From SIG454 sp045578465 (GTDB lineage Bacteria > Bacillota > Clostridia > Monoglobales > Monoglobaceae): a DNA stretch of 32,249 nt. The number at the start of each line of letters is the position of its first letter. The stretch's first letter is position 1. The translations under genes were made by a program, and so were the position numbers. The stretch lies in assembly GCA_045578465.1 (NCBI GenBank), contig JAZNKJ010000038.1, forward strand, positions 1 to 32,249, written 5' to 3'. This document shows, in pieces, positions 1 to 8,640 of the stretch. A model generated the notes under the pieces. That model ran no database searches. It was not told the DNA's origin and saw only the letters and a program-made list of their open reading frames with translations.

Positions 1-2
1 TT

Positions 3-761
3 GACTTGTGGGAGGTAATATTAAAGCCCGGGAAAAAAGCAAAAATAGGAAGCAGATTTATATTTGGCAATGGTTTGCTCTGTGCAGAGGTGGTTGACAT
101 AATAGAAGATGGCAAACGAATTGTCAGGTTTGAATATGAAGGAGTATGGGAAGAACTTTTAGACAGGCTCGGGGAAATGCCCCTGCCCCCATATATCCAC
201 GAAAAACTTGAAGACAGAGAAAGATACCAGACAGTTTACTCCAAAATAGAAGGAAGTGCCGCCGCACCAACGGCAGGTCTTCATTTTACCGAAGAATTAA
301 TGGAAAGAATCAAGGCGAAAGGCGTTAAAATAGCCTTTGTAACTCTCCATGTTGGTCTTGGAACATTCAGACCCGTTTCGGTTGATAATGTGGAAGAGCA
401 CAAGATGCACTCTGAATATTATGAGATAAGCGAAGAAACGGCGAAAATTGTCAACGAAACGCGAAAAAACGGCGGAAGAATTATTGCTGTGGGAACAACA
501 TCGGTGCGAACAATGGAAAGTGTTGCCGATGAAAAGGGAAACCTTAAAAAAGCATCAGGCAATACAGAAATTTTCATTTATCCTGGTTATAAATTCAAAA
601 TTGTTGATGCCCTTATAACAAATTTCCATCTCCCTGAATCAACACTGTTAATGCTTATTTCCGCATTTTCGGATAAGGATAAAATTTTCAGGGCATACGA
701 GGAAGCTATAAACGAAAAATACAGATTTTTCAGTTTCGGCGATGCAATGTTTATTCAGTAG
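3..761 (+). CDS. queA: tRNA preQ1(34) S-adenosylmethionine ribosyltransferase-isomerase QueA (5' partial)
   Basis: The reading frame is open from the window edge (first full codon at base 3), so about 90 N-terminal residues of the usual ~340 lie outside. QueA transfers and isomerises the ribose of SAM onto preQ1 at wobble position 34 of tRNA, giving epoxyqueuosine in the cytoplasm. Family motifs visible are GLHFTEELM, VTLHVGLGTFRPV, GTTSVRTME and, near the C-terminus, NFHLPESTLLMLISAFS. The stop is TAG at 759-761. The next gene, tgt, starts 24 bases later and encodes the preceding step of the same pathway, so the two are very likely co-transcribed. The TTG at base 6 is an internal leucine codon, not a start. 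Confidence 0.96.
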   Translation, partial: DLWEVILKPGKKAKIGSRFIFGNGLLCAEVVDIIEDGKRIVRFEYEGVWEELLDRLGEMPLPPYIHEKLEDRERYQTVYSKIEGSAAAPTAGLHFTEELMERIKAKGVKIAFVTLHVGLGTFRPVSVDNVEEHKMHSEYYEISEETAKIVNETRKNGGRIIAVGTTSVRTMESVADEKGNLKKASGNTEIFIYPGYKFKIVDALITNFHLPESTLLMLISAFSDKDKIFRAYEEAINEKYRFFSFGDAMFIQ

Positions 762-785
762 ATTTTTATAAAGCGAGGACAAAAG

Positions 786-1916
786 ATGTTTACTGTAAAG
801 AAAAAAGAGGGAAGAGCAAGGCGTGGCGAATTCAAAACTGTTCACGGCACAATCCAGACCCCTGTTTTTATGAATGTGGGAACTGCGGCGGCTATTAAGG
901 GCGCCGTTTCTGCCTTTGATTTAAAGGATTTAGGCTGTCAGGTGGAGCTTTCAAACACCTATCATCTTCATCTCCGTCCGGGAGATGAGGTGGTCAAGAA
1001 AATGGGCGGTCTCCATAAGTTTATGAACTGGGACAGACCAATTTTAACGGACAGCGGTGGTTTTCAGGTCTTCTCCCTTTCAAAGCTGAGGAAAATTCAG
1101 GAAGAGGGAGTATATTTCTCCTCACATATAGACGGCAGAAAGATTTTTATGGGCCCAGAGGAAAGTATGCAGATTCAGTCGAACTTAGGCTCAACTATTG
1201 CTATGGCTTTTGACGAATGTGTTGAAAACCCTTGTGAAAAAGGCTATGCCAAGGAAGCCTCTGAAAGAACGGTAAGATGGCTTAAAAGATGTATCGCGGA
1301 AATGAATCGTCTTAACTCTCTTGAAGGAACGGTTAATCCGAATCAGATGCTTTTCGGTATCAATCAGGGATGCACTTTCAGGGATTTAAGAATTGATAAT
1401 ATGAAAGAGATTGCACAGCTTCCCCTTGACGGCTTTGCAATCGGCGGACTTGCGGTGGGCGAGCCTGCTGAGGTTATGTATGACATAATCGAGGCGGTTG
1501 AGCCATTTGCTCCAAGCGACAGACCAAGATATTTAATGGGTGTTGGAACTCCTGTTAATATTATTGAGGCAGTTTATCGCGGTGTTGACTTTTTTGACTG
1601 CGTAATGCCAAGCAGAAACGCAAGACACGGGCATTTGTTTACCTCAGAGGGTATCCGCAACATTATGAATGTTAAGTATGAAACGGATGAGCTTCCGATT
1701 GACCCGAATTGTAACTGCCCGACTTGCAGAAACTTTTCAAGAAGCTATGTAAGACACCTCTTTAAAGCCGGGGAAATGCTTGGAATGAGACTTGCGGTTA
1801 TGCACAATCTTTATTTCTATAACAATCTTATGCAGGAAATCAGAGACGCTCTTGACGAGGGAAGATTTGAGAGTTACCGTAAGGAGAAAATTGAAATCCT
1901 CGGAAAAAGAATTTAA
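786..1916 (+). CDS. tgt: Queuine/preQ1 tRNA-guanine transglycosylase
   Basis: Exchanges guanine 34 for preQ1 in tRNAs with GUN anticodons, making the substrate for QueA. The 376-residue length is normal for the bacterial enzyme. D89 in TDSGGFQVFSL matches the general acid/base aspartate, and D271 in FFDCVMPSRNARHG matches the covalent nucleophile. The zinc site is complete: C309, C311, C314 and H340, spaced C-x-C-x2-C...H. The ATG is preceded by the purine-rich sequence AAGCGAGGAC. It follows queA closely and is followed by the yajC-specific promoter, so queA-tgt forms a unit of its own that may read into yajC. Confidence 0.98.
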   Translation: MFTVKKKEGRARRGEFKTVHGTIQTPVFMNVGTAAAIKGAVSAFDLKDLGCQVELSNTYHLHLRPGDEVVKKMGGLHKFMNWDRPILTDSGGFQVFSLSKLRKIQEEGVYFSSHIDGRKIFMGPEESMQIQSNLGSTIAMAFDECVENPCEKGYAKEASERTVRWLKRCIAEMNRLNSLEGTVNPNQMLFGINQGCTFRDLRIDNMKEIAQLPLDGFAIGGLAVGEPAEVMYDIIEAVEPFAPSDRPRYLMGVGTPVNIIEAVYRGVDFFDCVMPSRNARHGHLFTSEGIRNIMNVKYETDELPIDPNCNCPTCRNFSRSYVRHLFKAGEMLGMRLAVMHNLYFYNNLMQEIRDALDEGRFESYRKEKIEILGKRI

Positions 1917-1924
1917 AATAGGGG

Positions 1925-1953
1925 TTGCAAAGAGGAAGAAATTGGGGTATAAT
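1925..1953 (+). promoter_or_regulatory. Sigma-A-type promoter for yajC
   Basis: A -35 TTGCAA at 1925-1930 and a perfect -10 TATAAT at 1948-1953 are separated by exactly 17 bp. The promoter starts just after the tgt stop codon and about 30 bp before the yajC start. Confidence 0.85.
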
Positions 1954-1984
1954 TATAAAAACGATTTTATGGAGGTAAAAAGAT

Positions 1985-2359
1985 ATGAATGGTGCAGCAA
2001 CAGGAACAACATACTATTGGGTAATGATGATTTTAATGTTGGTGGCTTTCTGGTTTATCCTTATAAGACCACAGAAGAAAAAGGAAAAAGAGCTTAAAAA
2101 TATGCTCGCCGCTTTAAAGGTTGGCGACGAAGTTGCAACAATCGGCGGTATTCACGGGAAAATCGTAAAGATTAAAGACGATTTATTTGTGCTTGAATCA
2201 GGCGTTGGAACTAACAAATCAACAATAACAGTTGACAGAGGCGCAGTTTCAAGATTCTTAAAGCAGGCTCCTGAAAACAAAGTGCAGGAAGTAGCTGCTG
2301 AAGCCCCGGCGGCCCCAGAACCAAAGGAAGAAAAGGCTCCTAAGAAAACTAAAAAGTAA
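1985..2359 (+). CDS. yajC: Preprotein translocase accessory subunit YajC
   Basis: A small single-pass membrane protein that associates with SecDF and the SecYEG translocon. Residues about 10-28 form one hydrophobic helix (YYWVMMILMLVAFWFILI), followed at once by RPQKKKEKE and a short soluble domain with KVGDEVATIGGIHGKI, the hallmark of the YajC family. The last ~20 residues are a low-complexity Ala/Pro/Glu/Lys tail. At 124 residues it is slightly longer than the E. coli protein because of that tail. The ATG follows TGGAGG with good spacing. It has its own promoter and is followed by a strong terminator hairpin, with secDF about 600 bp downstream. Confidence 0.95.
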   Translation: MNGAATGTTYYWVMMILMLVAFWFILIRPQKKKEKELKNMLAALKVGDEVATIGGIHGKIVKIKDDLFVLESGVGTNKSTITVDRGAVSRFLKQAPENKVQEVAAEAPAAPEPKEEKAPKKTKK

Positions 2360-2369
2360 TATAAGAAGT

Positions 2370-2415
2370 CTCCAAATCATATATTTTCAGTAAGATATGA
2401 TTTGGAGGTTTTTTT
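2370..2415 (+). terminator. Terminator hairpin whose 3' arm contains the next gene's Shine-Dalgarno
   Basis: Two perfect 13-base arms (2370-2382 and 2395-2407) pair around a 12-base loop and are followed by seven T residues (2409-2415) that run directly into the ATG at 2416. The only ribosome binding site for that ATG, GGAGG at 2404-2408, lies in the 3' arm and would be hidden whenever the hairpin forms. Confidence 0.85.
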
Positions 2416-2829
2416 ATGGCAAGAACCGGTTACATAAAGGAAACAGAAGGAAAGCGGTTTGATATTATTCATACTGTAAAGAGTTTGGGGATTTCGTATA
2501 TTTTTTCAATAATTCTGCTGTTTATCTTTTCAATTATTGCAACAATTTTCACTTTTGGAAGCAGTGGGGTTAACATCGGTATAAGCATAATAACCTGCCT
2601 GAGTGTTCTTCTTTGCGGGTATATGACCGCAAAAGGAGTAGGAAGGGGCGGACTTTTAAACGGCGTTCTTGCCGGAGTTTTCTATACGGTGCTTCTATAT
2701 CTTATAGGGTGTCTTATCATAAATGAATTCAGCTTTAATTTTGCAACCATAATAGCAATTATTTTAGGAATTGTCTGCGGAGGATTGGGCGGAGTTTTTG
2801 CCGTCAATACAAGAAGATACAGAAAATAA
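2416..2829 (+). CDS. TIGR04086-family small membrane protein
   Basis: A 137-residue protein of unknown function belonging to the TIGR04086 (YrzE-like) family, commonly found between yajC and secDF in Clostridia. A positively charged N-terminus is followed by four predicted hydrophobic helices at about residues 24-47, 51-73, 80-103 and 108-130, rich in Ile, Gly and Val. GYMTAKGVGRGGLLNGVLAG in the middle is typical of the family. The ATG has GGAGG 7 bases upstream, inside the terminator hairpin described at 2370-2415. Expression may therefore depend on read-through and hairpin opening. It is closed off by its own terminator, which isolates it from secD. Confidence 0.85.
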   Translation: MARTGYIKETEGKRFDIIHTVKSLGISYIFSIILLFIFSIIATIFTFGSSGVNIGISIITCLSVLLCGYMTAKGVGRGGLLNGVLAGVFYTVLLYLIGCLIINEFSFNFATIIAIILGIVCGGLGGVFAVNTRRYRK

Positions 2830-2832
2830 ATA

Positions 2833-2857
2833 AAAATCCGCCTCGGGCGGATTTTTT
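2833..2857 (+). terminator. Intrinsic terminator
   Basis: AAAATCCGCC (2833-2842) pairs with GGCGGATTTT (2846-2855) around a 3-base loop, ending in a run of six T residues. Confidence 0.92.
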
Positions 2858-2883
2858 AATGTGAAAATTTACCCAAAAAAGGC

Positions 2884-2912
2884 TTGACTTAGGAAGAAGA
2901 AAAATATATAAT
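2884..2912 (+). promoter_or_regulatory. Sigma-A-type promoter for secDF
   Basis: A -35 TTGACT at 2884-2889 and a perfect -10 TATAAT at 2907-2912 with a 17-bp spacer. It lies between the upstream terminator and secD, leaving a leader of about 65 bases. Confidence 0.92.
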
Positions 2913-2982
2913 GTTATATGTGCCAAAATGTAAATAATTAAACTTTAATAATATTAAGCGAAACGACAAAGGAGGAAACAAA

Positions 2983-4305
2983 GTGACGAAAAGTATTATT
3001 AAACTTTCGGCAATTGTTTTAGTAATCGCAGTGCTTACTTATCTTGCAATCTGCGGTTTTGCATTTACCGAAAAAGCACAAATTTATGGTATTAAATCAG
3101 AGGGTGGTATAACTCAGGGCCTTGACTTAAACGGTGGTAGTATTATCGTTTTCAAGGCTGAAAAGGAAAACCCTTCTGCAGAAGAAATGGATACAGTTGC
3201 AGCTCTTTTAAGAACCCGTCTTGATAATATGGGTTATACAGAAGCTGATATCTCTGTTCAGGGAAGTGACAGCGTTCGAGTTGAAATCCCATCTTTTGCA
3301 AGCCCGGAAGAAGCGGCAGCAAGCCTTGGCGCAACAGCACAGCTTAAATTCTATGACAACAGCGCTTTTGACCAGGAAGCTGGAACATTCCTGCCAACTG
3401 CAAAAGAAGTTTTAAACGGCGAGCATATTAAGGATGCATCTTCTCAGTATGGTGCAACAAGCGACCTCGGAAGCGCAAGCTACTATGTTCAGCTTGAACT
3501 TACAGAAGACGGAAGAAAAGCATTCTATGATGCAACAAGCAAAAATGTTGGACAGCCTATCTATATTATGATGGACAATGCAATCATTTCGGCTCCTGTT
3601 GTTCAGACTGCAATTAACGATACAACCTGTATCATCACTGGTGACTTTACACAGGAAGAAGCTAAAAACCTTGCGGCTAACATCAAGTCAGGTCAGCTTC
3701 CATTCAGTTTAAGTGTTACAGAAATGAGAGCTGTTAACCCAACTCTCGGCGCAGACGCATTAAGCAAAGCGGTTACAGCAGGTATCATCGGTCTTATCCT
3801 GGTTATGCTCTTTATGGTTTTATTATACAGACTTCCTGGATTTATGTCAGTTCTCGCTCTTGTTGCTTATGTTGATATTGTTCTTCTTCTCTGCGCAAAC
3901 CTTCATATCAACCTTACCCTTCCGGGTATTGCAGGTATCATCTTAGCTATTGGTATGGCGGTTGATGCCAATGTTATCATATTCGAGAGAATTAAAGAAG
4001 AACTCGTTAACGGCAAGGGAATAAGAACTTCCGTTGAAGCAGGCTTTAAGAATGCTCTCAGCGCGGTTATCGACTCTAACATAACAACAATTATTGCGGC
4101 AATTATTCTTATGGTTCTTGGAACAGGTACAATCAAGGGCTTTGGAACAACGCTCTTAATCGGTGTTGTTGTATCAATGATTTCCGCAATATTCGTTACA
4201 AGATTCTTGCTCCGTCGCGCTCTTGAACTTGGTGTTTCAAACATCTGGCTCTACGGCGTAAGCAAGAAGAGAATAGCAAAAGAGGAGGGAAAGGCTAATG
4301 CTTAA
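2983..4305 (+). CDS. secD: Protein translocase subunit SecD
   Basis: The SecDF complex uses the proton gradient to pull preproteins across the membrane after SecYEG. The protein has an N-terminal helix (about residues 6-28), the GLDLNGG motif and the periplasmic-type P1 domain. A five-helix RND-type bundle follows from about residue 258, with the conserved GMAVDANVIIFERIKEE segment. At 440 residues it is shorter than the 615-residue E. coli SecD, as is usual in Gram-positives. Translation starts at GTG 2983 with AAAGGAGG upstream; no ATG fits better. It overlaps secF by 8 bases. Confidence 0.97.
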   Translation: MTKSIIKLSAIVLVIAVLTYLAICGFAFTEKAQIYGIKSEGGITQGLDLNGGSIIVFKAEKENPSAEEMDTVAALLRTRLDNMGYTEADISVQGSDSVRVEIPSFASPEEAAASLGATAQLKFYDNSAFDQEAGTFLPTAKEVLNGEHIKDASSQYGATSDLGSASYYVQLELTEDGRKAFYDATSKNVGQPIYIMMDNAIISAPVVQTAINDTTCIITGDFTQEEAKNLAANIKSGQLPFSLSVTEMRAVNPTLGADALSKAVTAGIIGLILVMLFMVLLYRLPGFMSVLALVAYVDIVLLLCANLHINLTLPGIAGIILAIGMAVDANVIIFERIKEELVNGKGIRTSVEAGFKNALSAVIDSNITTIIAAIILMVLGTGTIKGFGTTLLIGVVVSMISAIFVTRFLLRRALELGVSNIWLYGVSKKRIAKEEGKANA

Positions 4306-5356
4306 AATAGTTCAGCACAAGAAAATATATGTAGGTCTTGCTTTGGTGTTAGTCATTGCAAGTATTGTTTCTCTCTTAATTCAGGGCTTTGCTCTTGATA
4401 CTGACTTTGCAGGCGGAACAGCTATAACATATACTGTTTCTGAAAAAGCAACAGAAGAAGAAGTAAGAGCTCTTGTTAAAGAAGCTTTCGGCAAGGATGC
4501 TTCTATGGTTCGTATAACAGGTGATAACATTGATATTGAAGTTGGCCACGACGCAAAGCTTTCCGATAAAGAAAACCTCGAAAAAGCAAATGCGGCTATC
4601 GAAGTTTTAAACTATAAGGTTGCTGAAAAATGGGGTAAACTCTCAGTTATAGTTGACGAAAACGGCAGAGCTATTTCGTCAGTAGGAGAGGCCAGCACAG
4701 ACGAAAAACATAAGAACACAAAGCTTTATACAGAAATTACAGAAGAAGAAGCAAACAAGCAGGTTATAAGCCACGAGGGATATTCTTATTTCGTAGAGGG
4801 TGTTGCTAAGTCCGAGCTTAATGTGGTTTCATCTTCAACTGCAAGAAATCTTGCTAAATCTGCGGTTGTTATGTCAATCCTCGCTGCTATCGCAATCTTA
4901 ATCTATGTTGCTATCAGATTTGACTTTACATCAGGTGTTTGTGCAGTTGTTGCACTTGCTCACGATATTATCGTTCTTTGCGGTATTTATTCAGTGCTCA
5001 GAATAAAGATTGATACAAACTTTATTGCAGCACTTCTTACAGTTCTCGGTTATTCTATCAATAACACAATCGTTATCTTTGACAGAATCAGAGAGAACAC
5101 GAGAAGAGCAAGAAAGGAAACATATTCCGAAATTGCAAATGCAAGTATAAACAGCACTCTCAAGCGCTCTATAAACACAACAATAACAACACTTTTAACA
5201 ATCGGAGCGGTTTATGTCCTTGGCGTTTCTTCAATTAAGGTATTCGCTCTTCCAATTATCATCGGTATCTTAGTTGGAACATATTCTTCTATCTTTGTTT
5301 CAGGTTCAATCTGGGCAACATGGAAGGATGCTGCGGTTAAGAATAAAACAAAATAA
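4298..5356 (+). CDS. secF: Protein translocase subunit SecF
   Basis: Partner of SecD. Residues about 9-29 form the first helix, followed by DTDFAGGTAITY, the counterpart of the SecD P1 motif. A soluble loop continues to about residue 180, and five further helices contain GYSINNTIVIFDRIREN. At 352 residues it is longer than many SecF proteins because the extracellular loop carries a charged insertion around residues 105-165. The ATG lies inside the end of secD (8-base overlap), with GAGGAGGG upstream, so the two are translationally coupled. Confidence 0.97.
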   Translation: MLKIVQHKKIYVGLALVLVIASIVSLLIQGFALDTDFAGGTAITYTVSEKATEEEVRALVKEAFGKDASMVRITGDNIDIEVGHDAKLSDKENLEKANAAIEVLNYKVAEKWGKLSVIVDENGRAISSVGEASTDEKHKNTKLYTEITEEEANKQVISHEGYSYFVEGVAKSELNVVSSSTARNLAKSAVVMSILAAIAILIYVAIRFDFTSGVCAVVALAHDIIVLCGIYSVLRIKIDTNFIAALLTVLGYSINNTIVIFDRIRENTRRARKETYSEIANASINSTLKRSINTTITTLLTIGAVYVLGVSSIKVFALPIIIGILVGTYSSIFVSGSIWATWKDAAVKNKTK

Positions 5357-5367
5357 AAGCTTTTTTG

Positions 5368-5399
5368 AAGGCACCTCAAAAGAGGTGCCTTGTTTTTTT
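5368..5399 (+). terminator. Intrinsic terminator after secF
   Basis: A 10-bp perfect stem (AAGGCACCTC at 5368-5377 with GAGGTGCCTT at 5382-5391) around an AAAA loop, followed by G and seven T residues. Confidence 0.95.
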
Positions 5400-5441
5400 G
5401 AAAATTTTGTCATAAATAATAAAAATATGTTTTAAAAATAC

Positions 5442-5470
5442 TTGTAATCGGATAAAAAAAGTGATATAAT
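5442..5470 (+). promoter_or_regulatory. Sigma-A-type promoter for pncB-prs
   Basis: A -35 TTGTAA at 5442-5447 and a perfect -10 TATAAT at 5465-5470, with a 17-bp spacer, 48 bp upstream of the pncB start. Confidence 0.88.
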
Positions 5471-5518
5471 AATTTATTATTGGATTATGTATGAGCTTGC
5501 GAAAGACAAGGTGAAGTT

Positions 5519-6943
5519 ATGAATCTTACAATGCTTACAGATTTTTATGAAATAACGATGGCAAACGGTTATTTGGAGCATGGAATAGGCGAAAAGAAAG
5601 CCTATTTCGATATGTATTTCCGAAAGGTTCCCGATGGGGCGGGCTTTGCCATTATGGCGGGCGTTGAACAACTTGTTGAATATCTTAAAAATCTTAGGTT
5701 TGAAAAAGATGATATAGATTATCTTAGGAAAAAAGGTATTTTCTCGGATGAATTTTTAAAGTACCTTGAAAATTTTAGATTTGAATGCGATGTATGGGCA
5801 ATCCCTGAGGGAACTCCGATTTTTCCTAACGAGCCTATCGTTACTGTAAGAGGACCTCTTATTCAGGCTCAGTTCGTTGAAACAATGATTCTTCTTACCA
5901 TAAATCATCAAAGCCTTATCGCCACAAAGTGTAACCGTATTGTCCGTGCGGCAGAGGGAAGACCTGTTATGGAATTTGGTTCCCGCCGTGCCCAAGGTTA
6001 TGATGGGGCGATTTACGGGGCGAGAGCTGCTTATATTGGTGGCGCAGTTGGGACCGCCTGCACCATTTCAGATAAAATGTTTTCTGTTCCTGCCTTAGGA
6101 ACAATGGCTCACAGCTGGGTTCAGTCTTTTGATACGGAGTTTGAGGCGTTTTGCGCCTATGCAAAAACATATCCTGATTCCTGCACGCTTCTGGTTGACA
6201 CCTATAATGTTTTAAAATCAGGTGTGCCCAATGCAATTCGTGCCTTTGACGAAGTGTTAAAGCCAATGGGCAAAAGACCTGCGGGAATAAGAATTGACAG
6301 CGGAGATATAACATACCTTTCTAAAAAAGCAAGAGTTATGCTTGACGAGGCGGGGTATTCTGATGTTAAGATTGTTGCGTCCAATTCTCTTGACGAGCAT
6401 ATTATTCAGGATATTTTGAAACAGGGGGCAAAGGTTGATTCCTTCGGCGTAGGGGAAAGACTTATAACCTCTAAATCCGAGCCTGTTTTCGGCGGAGTTT
6501 ATAAACTTGTTGCCGTTGAAGAGGGGGGAGAAATCGTGCCAAAGATAAAGGTAAGCGAAAATGTTGCCAAGATAACAACTCCTTGCTTTAAAAAGGCTTA
6601 CAGATTGTTTTCCAATGAAACGGGAATGGCTATTGCTGATGTTTTAACTCTTCCTGATGAGAAAATTGAGGGCGAAAGTTATGAAATTTTTGACCCGAAT
6701 AACACATGGAAGAGAAAAACCGTAACAAACTTTACGGCAAAAGAACTCATGGTGCAGATTTTCAAAGAGGGTGAGTGCGTATATGACTCCCCTAGCCTTG
6801 AAGAAATAAGAAATTACTGCAAGGATGAGGTGGACAAGATATGGGAGGAAGTAAAGAGATTTGAAAACCCCCATGAATATTATGTAGATATGTCCCAGAA
6901 GCTTTGGGACATCAGATATAATTTACTTTCACAACATAAATAA
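5519..6943 (+). CDS. pncB: Nicotinate phosphoribosyltransferase
   Basis: Condenses nicotinate with PRPP to nicotinate mononucleotide, the entry step of NAD salvage (Preiss-Handler pathway). The N-terminus LTDFYEITMANGY is the family signature. EFGSRRAQG (phosphate binding) and GTMAHSWVQ at about residue 194 are also present. The histidine of the latter, about H197, matches the residue phosphorylated by ATP. RIDSGD forms another active-site loop. The 474-residue length is typical of the Gram-positive form. The ribosome binding site is modest (AAGGTGA). prs follows 13 bases later, so substrate supply and use are co-transcribed. Confidence 0.97.
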   Translation: MNLTMLTDFYEITMANGYLEHGIGEKKAYFDMYFRKVPDGAGFAIMAGVEQLVEYLKNLRFEKDDIDYLRKKGIFSDEFLKYLENFRFECDVWAIPEGTPIFPNEPIVTVRGPLIQAQFVETMILLTINHQSLIATKCNRIVRAAEGRPVMEFGSRRAQGYDGAIYGARAAYIGGAVGTACTISDKMFSVPALGTMAHSWVQSFDTEFEAFCAYAKTYPDSCTLLVDTYNVLKSGVPNAIRAFDEVLKPMGKRPAGIRIDSGDITYLSKKARVMLDEAGYSDVKIVASNSLDEHIIQDILKQGAKVDSFGVGERLITSKSEPVFGGVYKLVAVEEGGEIVPKIKVSENVAKITTPCFKKAYRLFSNETGMAIADVLTLPDEKIEGESYEIFDPNNTWKRKTVTNFTAKELMVQIFKEGECVYDSPSLEEIRNYCKDEVDKIWEEVKRFENPHEYYVDMSQKLWDIRYNLLSQHK

Positions 6944-6956
6944 AAGGAGAAGAAAG

Positions 6957-8084
6957 ATGAAATCAACTGTTGAGTCCTATAACTTAGGCAAGCTTAGCGT
7001 AATGTCTCTAAGAGGCGGAGAGGAGTTTAGCGAAAGGGTAAACTATTATCTTAAAAAGTTCAATGAAGATGTTGACCTTGATACATTTTTAGTCCCTGTT
7101 AAAGCTACAAGATTCGGCACAGGGGAAGCAAAGGCGAGCATCGTTGAATCTGTGAGAAGCCACGATATTTATATTATCGCCGATGTTTTCAACTATGGTC
7201 AGACATATAAAATGTATGGTCAGGAAGTTCCAATGAGCCCTGATGACCATTTCCAGGACCTTAAAAGATATATCTCTGCAATCGGCGGAAAGGCAAAGAG
7301 ACTTACTGTTATTATGCCAATGCTTTATGAAGGCAGACAGCATAAGCGTATGGCAAGAGAATCCCTAGACTGCGCTATGGCTTTAACTGAGCTTATAAAT
7401 ATGGGTGTTCAGAACATCATTACATTTGATGCTCATGACGCACGAGTTCAAAGCGCTATTCCTCTTAGCGGTTTTGAAAACATTCAGCCTACATATCAGA
7501 TGATTAAAGCTTGTTTAAGATATGACAAAGACATTATTTTAGATAAAGAAAATACTATGATCGTATCTCCTGACGAAGGGGCTATGTCAAGATGTATGTA
7601 TTATTCATCCGTTCTTGGAATGAACCTTGGAACATTCTATAAGAGAAGAGATTATTCAAAGGTTGTTGACGGAAAGAACCCAATCGTTGCTCACGAATTC
7701 TTAGGTTCTGACATTGAGGGTAAGAATGTTATTGTTGTTGACGATATGATTGCTTCCGGCGACTCCATGATTGATGTTGCGAAAGAACTTAAAAAGAGAA
7801 AGGCTAAAAAAGTTGTTGTTTTCTCAACCTTCGGCCTCTTTACAGAAGGTTTTGATAAGTTTGACAAGGCTTATGAAGATGGCGTTATTGATGCAATCTT
7901 TACAACAAACCTTATCTATTCAAGACCGGGCCTTTTAGATAAGCCTTGGTATAAGCAGGTTGATATGTCTAAGTATATTGCTCTTATTATAAGCGAGCTT
8001 AACGCTGAGCGTTCAATCAGCACATTATTAAATCCAATCGGAAGAATTGAAAAGGTTCTTGATAAATATAAGAATATGGATTAA
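6957..8084 (+). CDS. prs: Ribose-phosphate pyrophosphokinase, long divergent form
   Basis: Makes PRPP from ribose 5-phosphate and ATP, feeding nucleotide and NAD synthesis. The PRPP loop VVDDMIASGDSM (about residues 261-272) and the ATP-loop equivalent YEGRQHKRMARESLD are clear. The usual metal-binding DLHA appears as DAHD, and the protein is 375 residues rather than about 315, with extra sequence at both ends. This divergent long form is one I associate with Clostridia beside a canonical prs elsewhere; that second copy is not in this window. SD AAAGGAGAAG precedes the ATG. It is co-transcribed with pncB. Confidence 0.93.
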   Translation: MKSTVESYNLGKLSVMSLRGGEEFSERVNYYLKKFNEDVDLDTFLVPVKATRFGTGEAKASIVESVRSHDIYIIADVFNYGQTYKMYGQEVPMSPDDHFQDLKRYISAIGGKAKRLTVIMPMLYEGRQHKRMARESLDCAMALTELINMGVQNIITFDAHDARVQSAIPLSGFENIQPTYQMIKACLRYDKDIILDKENTMIVSPDEGAMSRCMYYSSVLGMNLGTFYKRRDYSKVVDGKNPIVAHEFLGSDIEGKNVIVVDDMIASGDSMIDVAKELKKRKAKKVVVFSTFGLFTEGFDKFDKAYEDGVIDAIFTTNLIYSRPGLLDKPWYKQVDMSKYIALIISELNAERSISTLLNPIGRIEKVLDKYKNMD

Positions 8085-8107
8085 TCCTTAGTTTTGGAGG
8101 GGAAATT

Positions 8108-8563
8108 ATGAGATGTTTGTTTTGCGGTCACACTGAGAGTAAGGTTATAGACTCCCGTGCAACTGATGAAGGGGCAACAATCCGCCGTCGTCGCGAATGT
8201 TTGGAATGCGGAAAGAGATTTACAACTTACGAAAAGATTGAAAGCATTCCGATTATCGTTGTGAAAAAGGACGGAACAAGAGAAAGCTTTGACAGGGATA
8301 AGATTATCAACGGTCTTGTAAGAGCCTGTGAAAAACGCCCGATTTCATTAAAGGATATTGAAGGCGTTGTTGAAGAAATTGAAACAAAGCTTTATAACCT
8401 TTTGGAGAAAGAGGTTTCAACCGAAAAAATCGGCGAAATGGTAATGGAAAGACTCCAAAAGCTTGACGATATTGCATATGTAAGATTTGCCTCCGTTTAC
8501 AGACAGTTTAAAGACATAAATTCCTTTATGGATGAGCTTGCCAAAATTATAAATAAGTCTTGA
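8108..8563 (+). CDS. nrdR: Transcriptional repressor NrdR
   Basis: Represses ribonucleotide reductase genes in response to the ATP/dATP ratio. A complete N-terminal zinc ribbon is seen (C3, C6, C31, C34), with the conserved RRRRECLECGKRFTTYE stretch. An ATP-cone domain follows at about residues 49-139 (VVKKDGTRESFDRDK). The 151-residue length is normal. The ATG follows TTGGAGGGG. It lies 23 bases after prs and may share its transcript. Its stop codon overlaps the -35 box of the next promoter. No NrdR box was searched for outside this gene. Confidence 0.97.
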   Translation: MRCLFCGHTESKVIDSRATDEGATIRRRRECLECGKRFTTYEKIESIPIIVVKKDGTRESFDRDKIINGLVRACEKRPISLKDIEGVVEEIETKLYNLLEKEVSTEKIGEMVMERLQKLDDIAYVRFASVYRQFKDINSFMDELAKIINKS

Positions 8564-8588
8564 CAAAAGGCGATTTCTATGCTAGTAT
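8560..8588 (+). promoter_or_regulatory. Promoter of the rimP-nusA-infB operon
   Basis: A perfect -35 TTGACA at 8560-8565 overlaps the nrdR stop codon (8561-8563). The -10 is TAGTAT at 8583-8588, after a 17-bp spacer. It matches TATAAT at four of six positions but is well placed. Confidence 0.78.
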
Positions 8589-8616
8589 ATGTATAGAGTT
8601 TAATAAGAGACATCTT

Positions 8617-8640
8617 GAAGTGAGGCGAAAGCCTCACTTC
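8617..8640 (+). other. Leader hairpin upstream of rimP
   Basis: A 10-bp perfect stem (GAAGTGAGGC with GCCTCACTTC) closed by a GAAA tetraloop, followed by TTTGCTT. It lies between the promoter and rimP. The short, interrupted T run suggests a weak terminator or attenuator rather than a full stop. rimP-nusA leaders in Firmicutes often carry such a hairpin, and control by NusA itself is conceivable but not shown. Confidence 0.75.
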
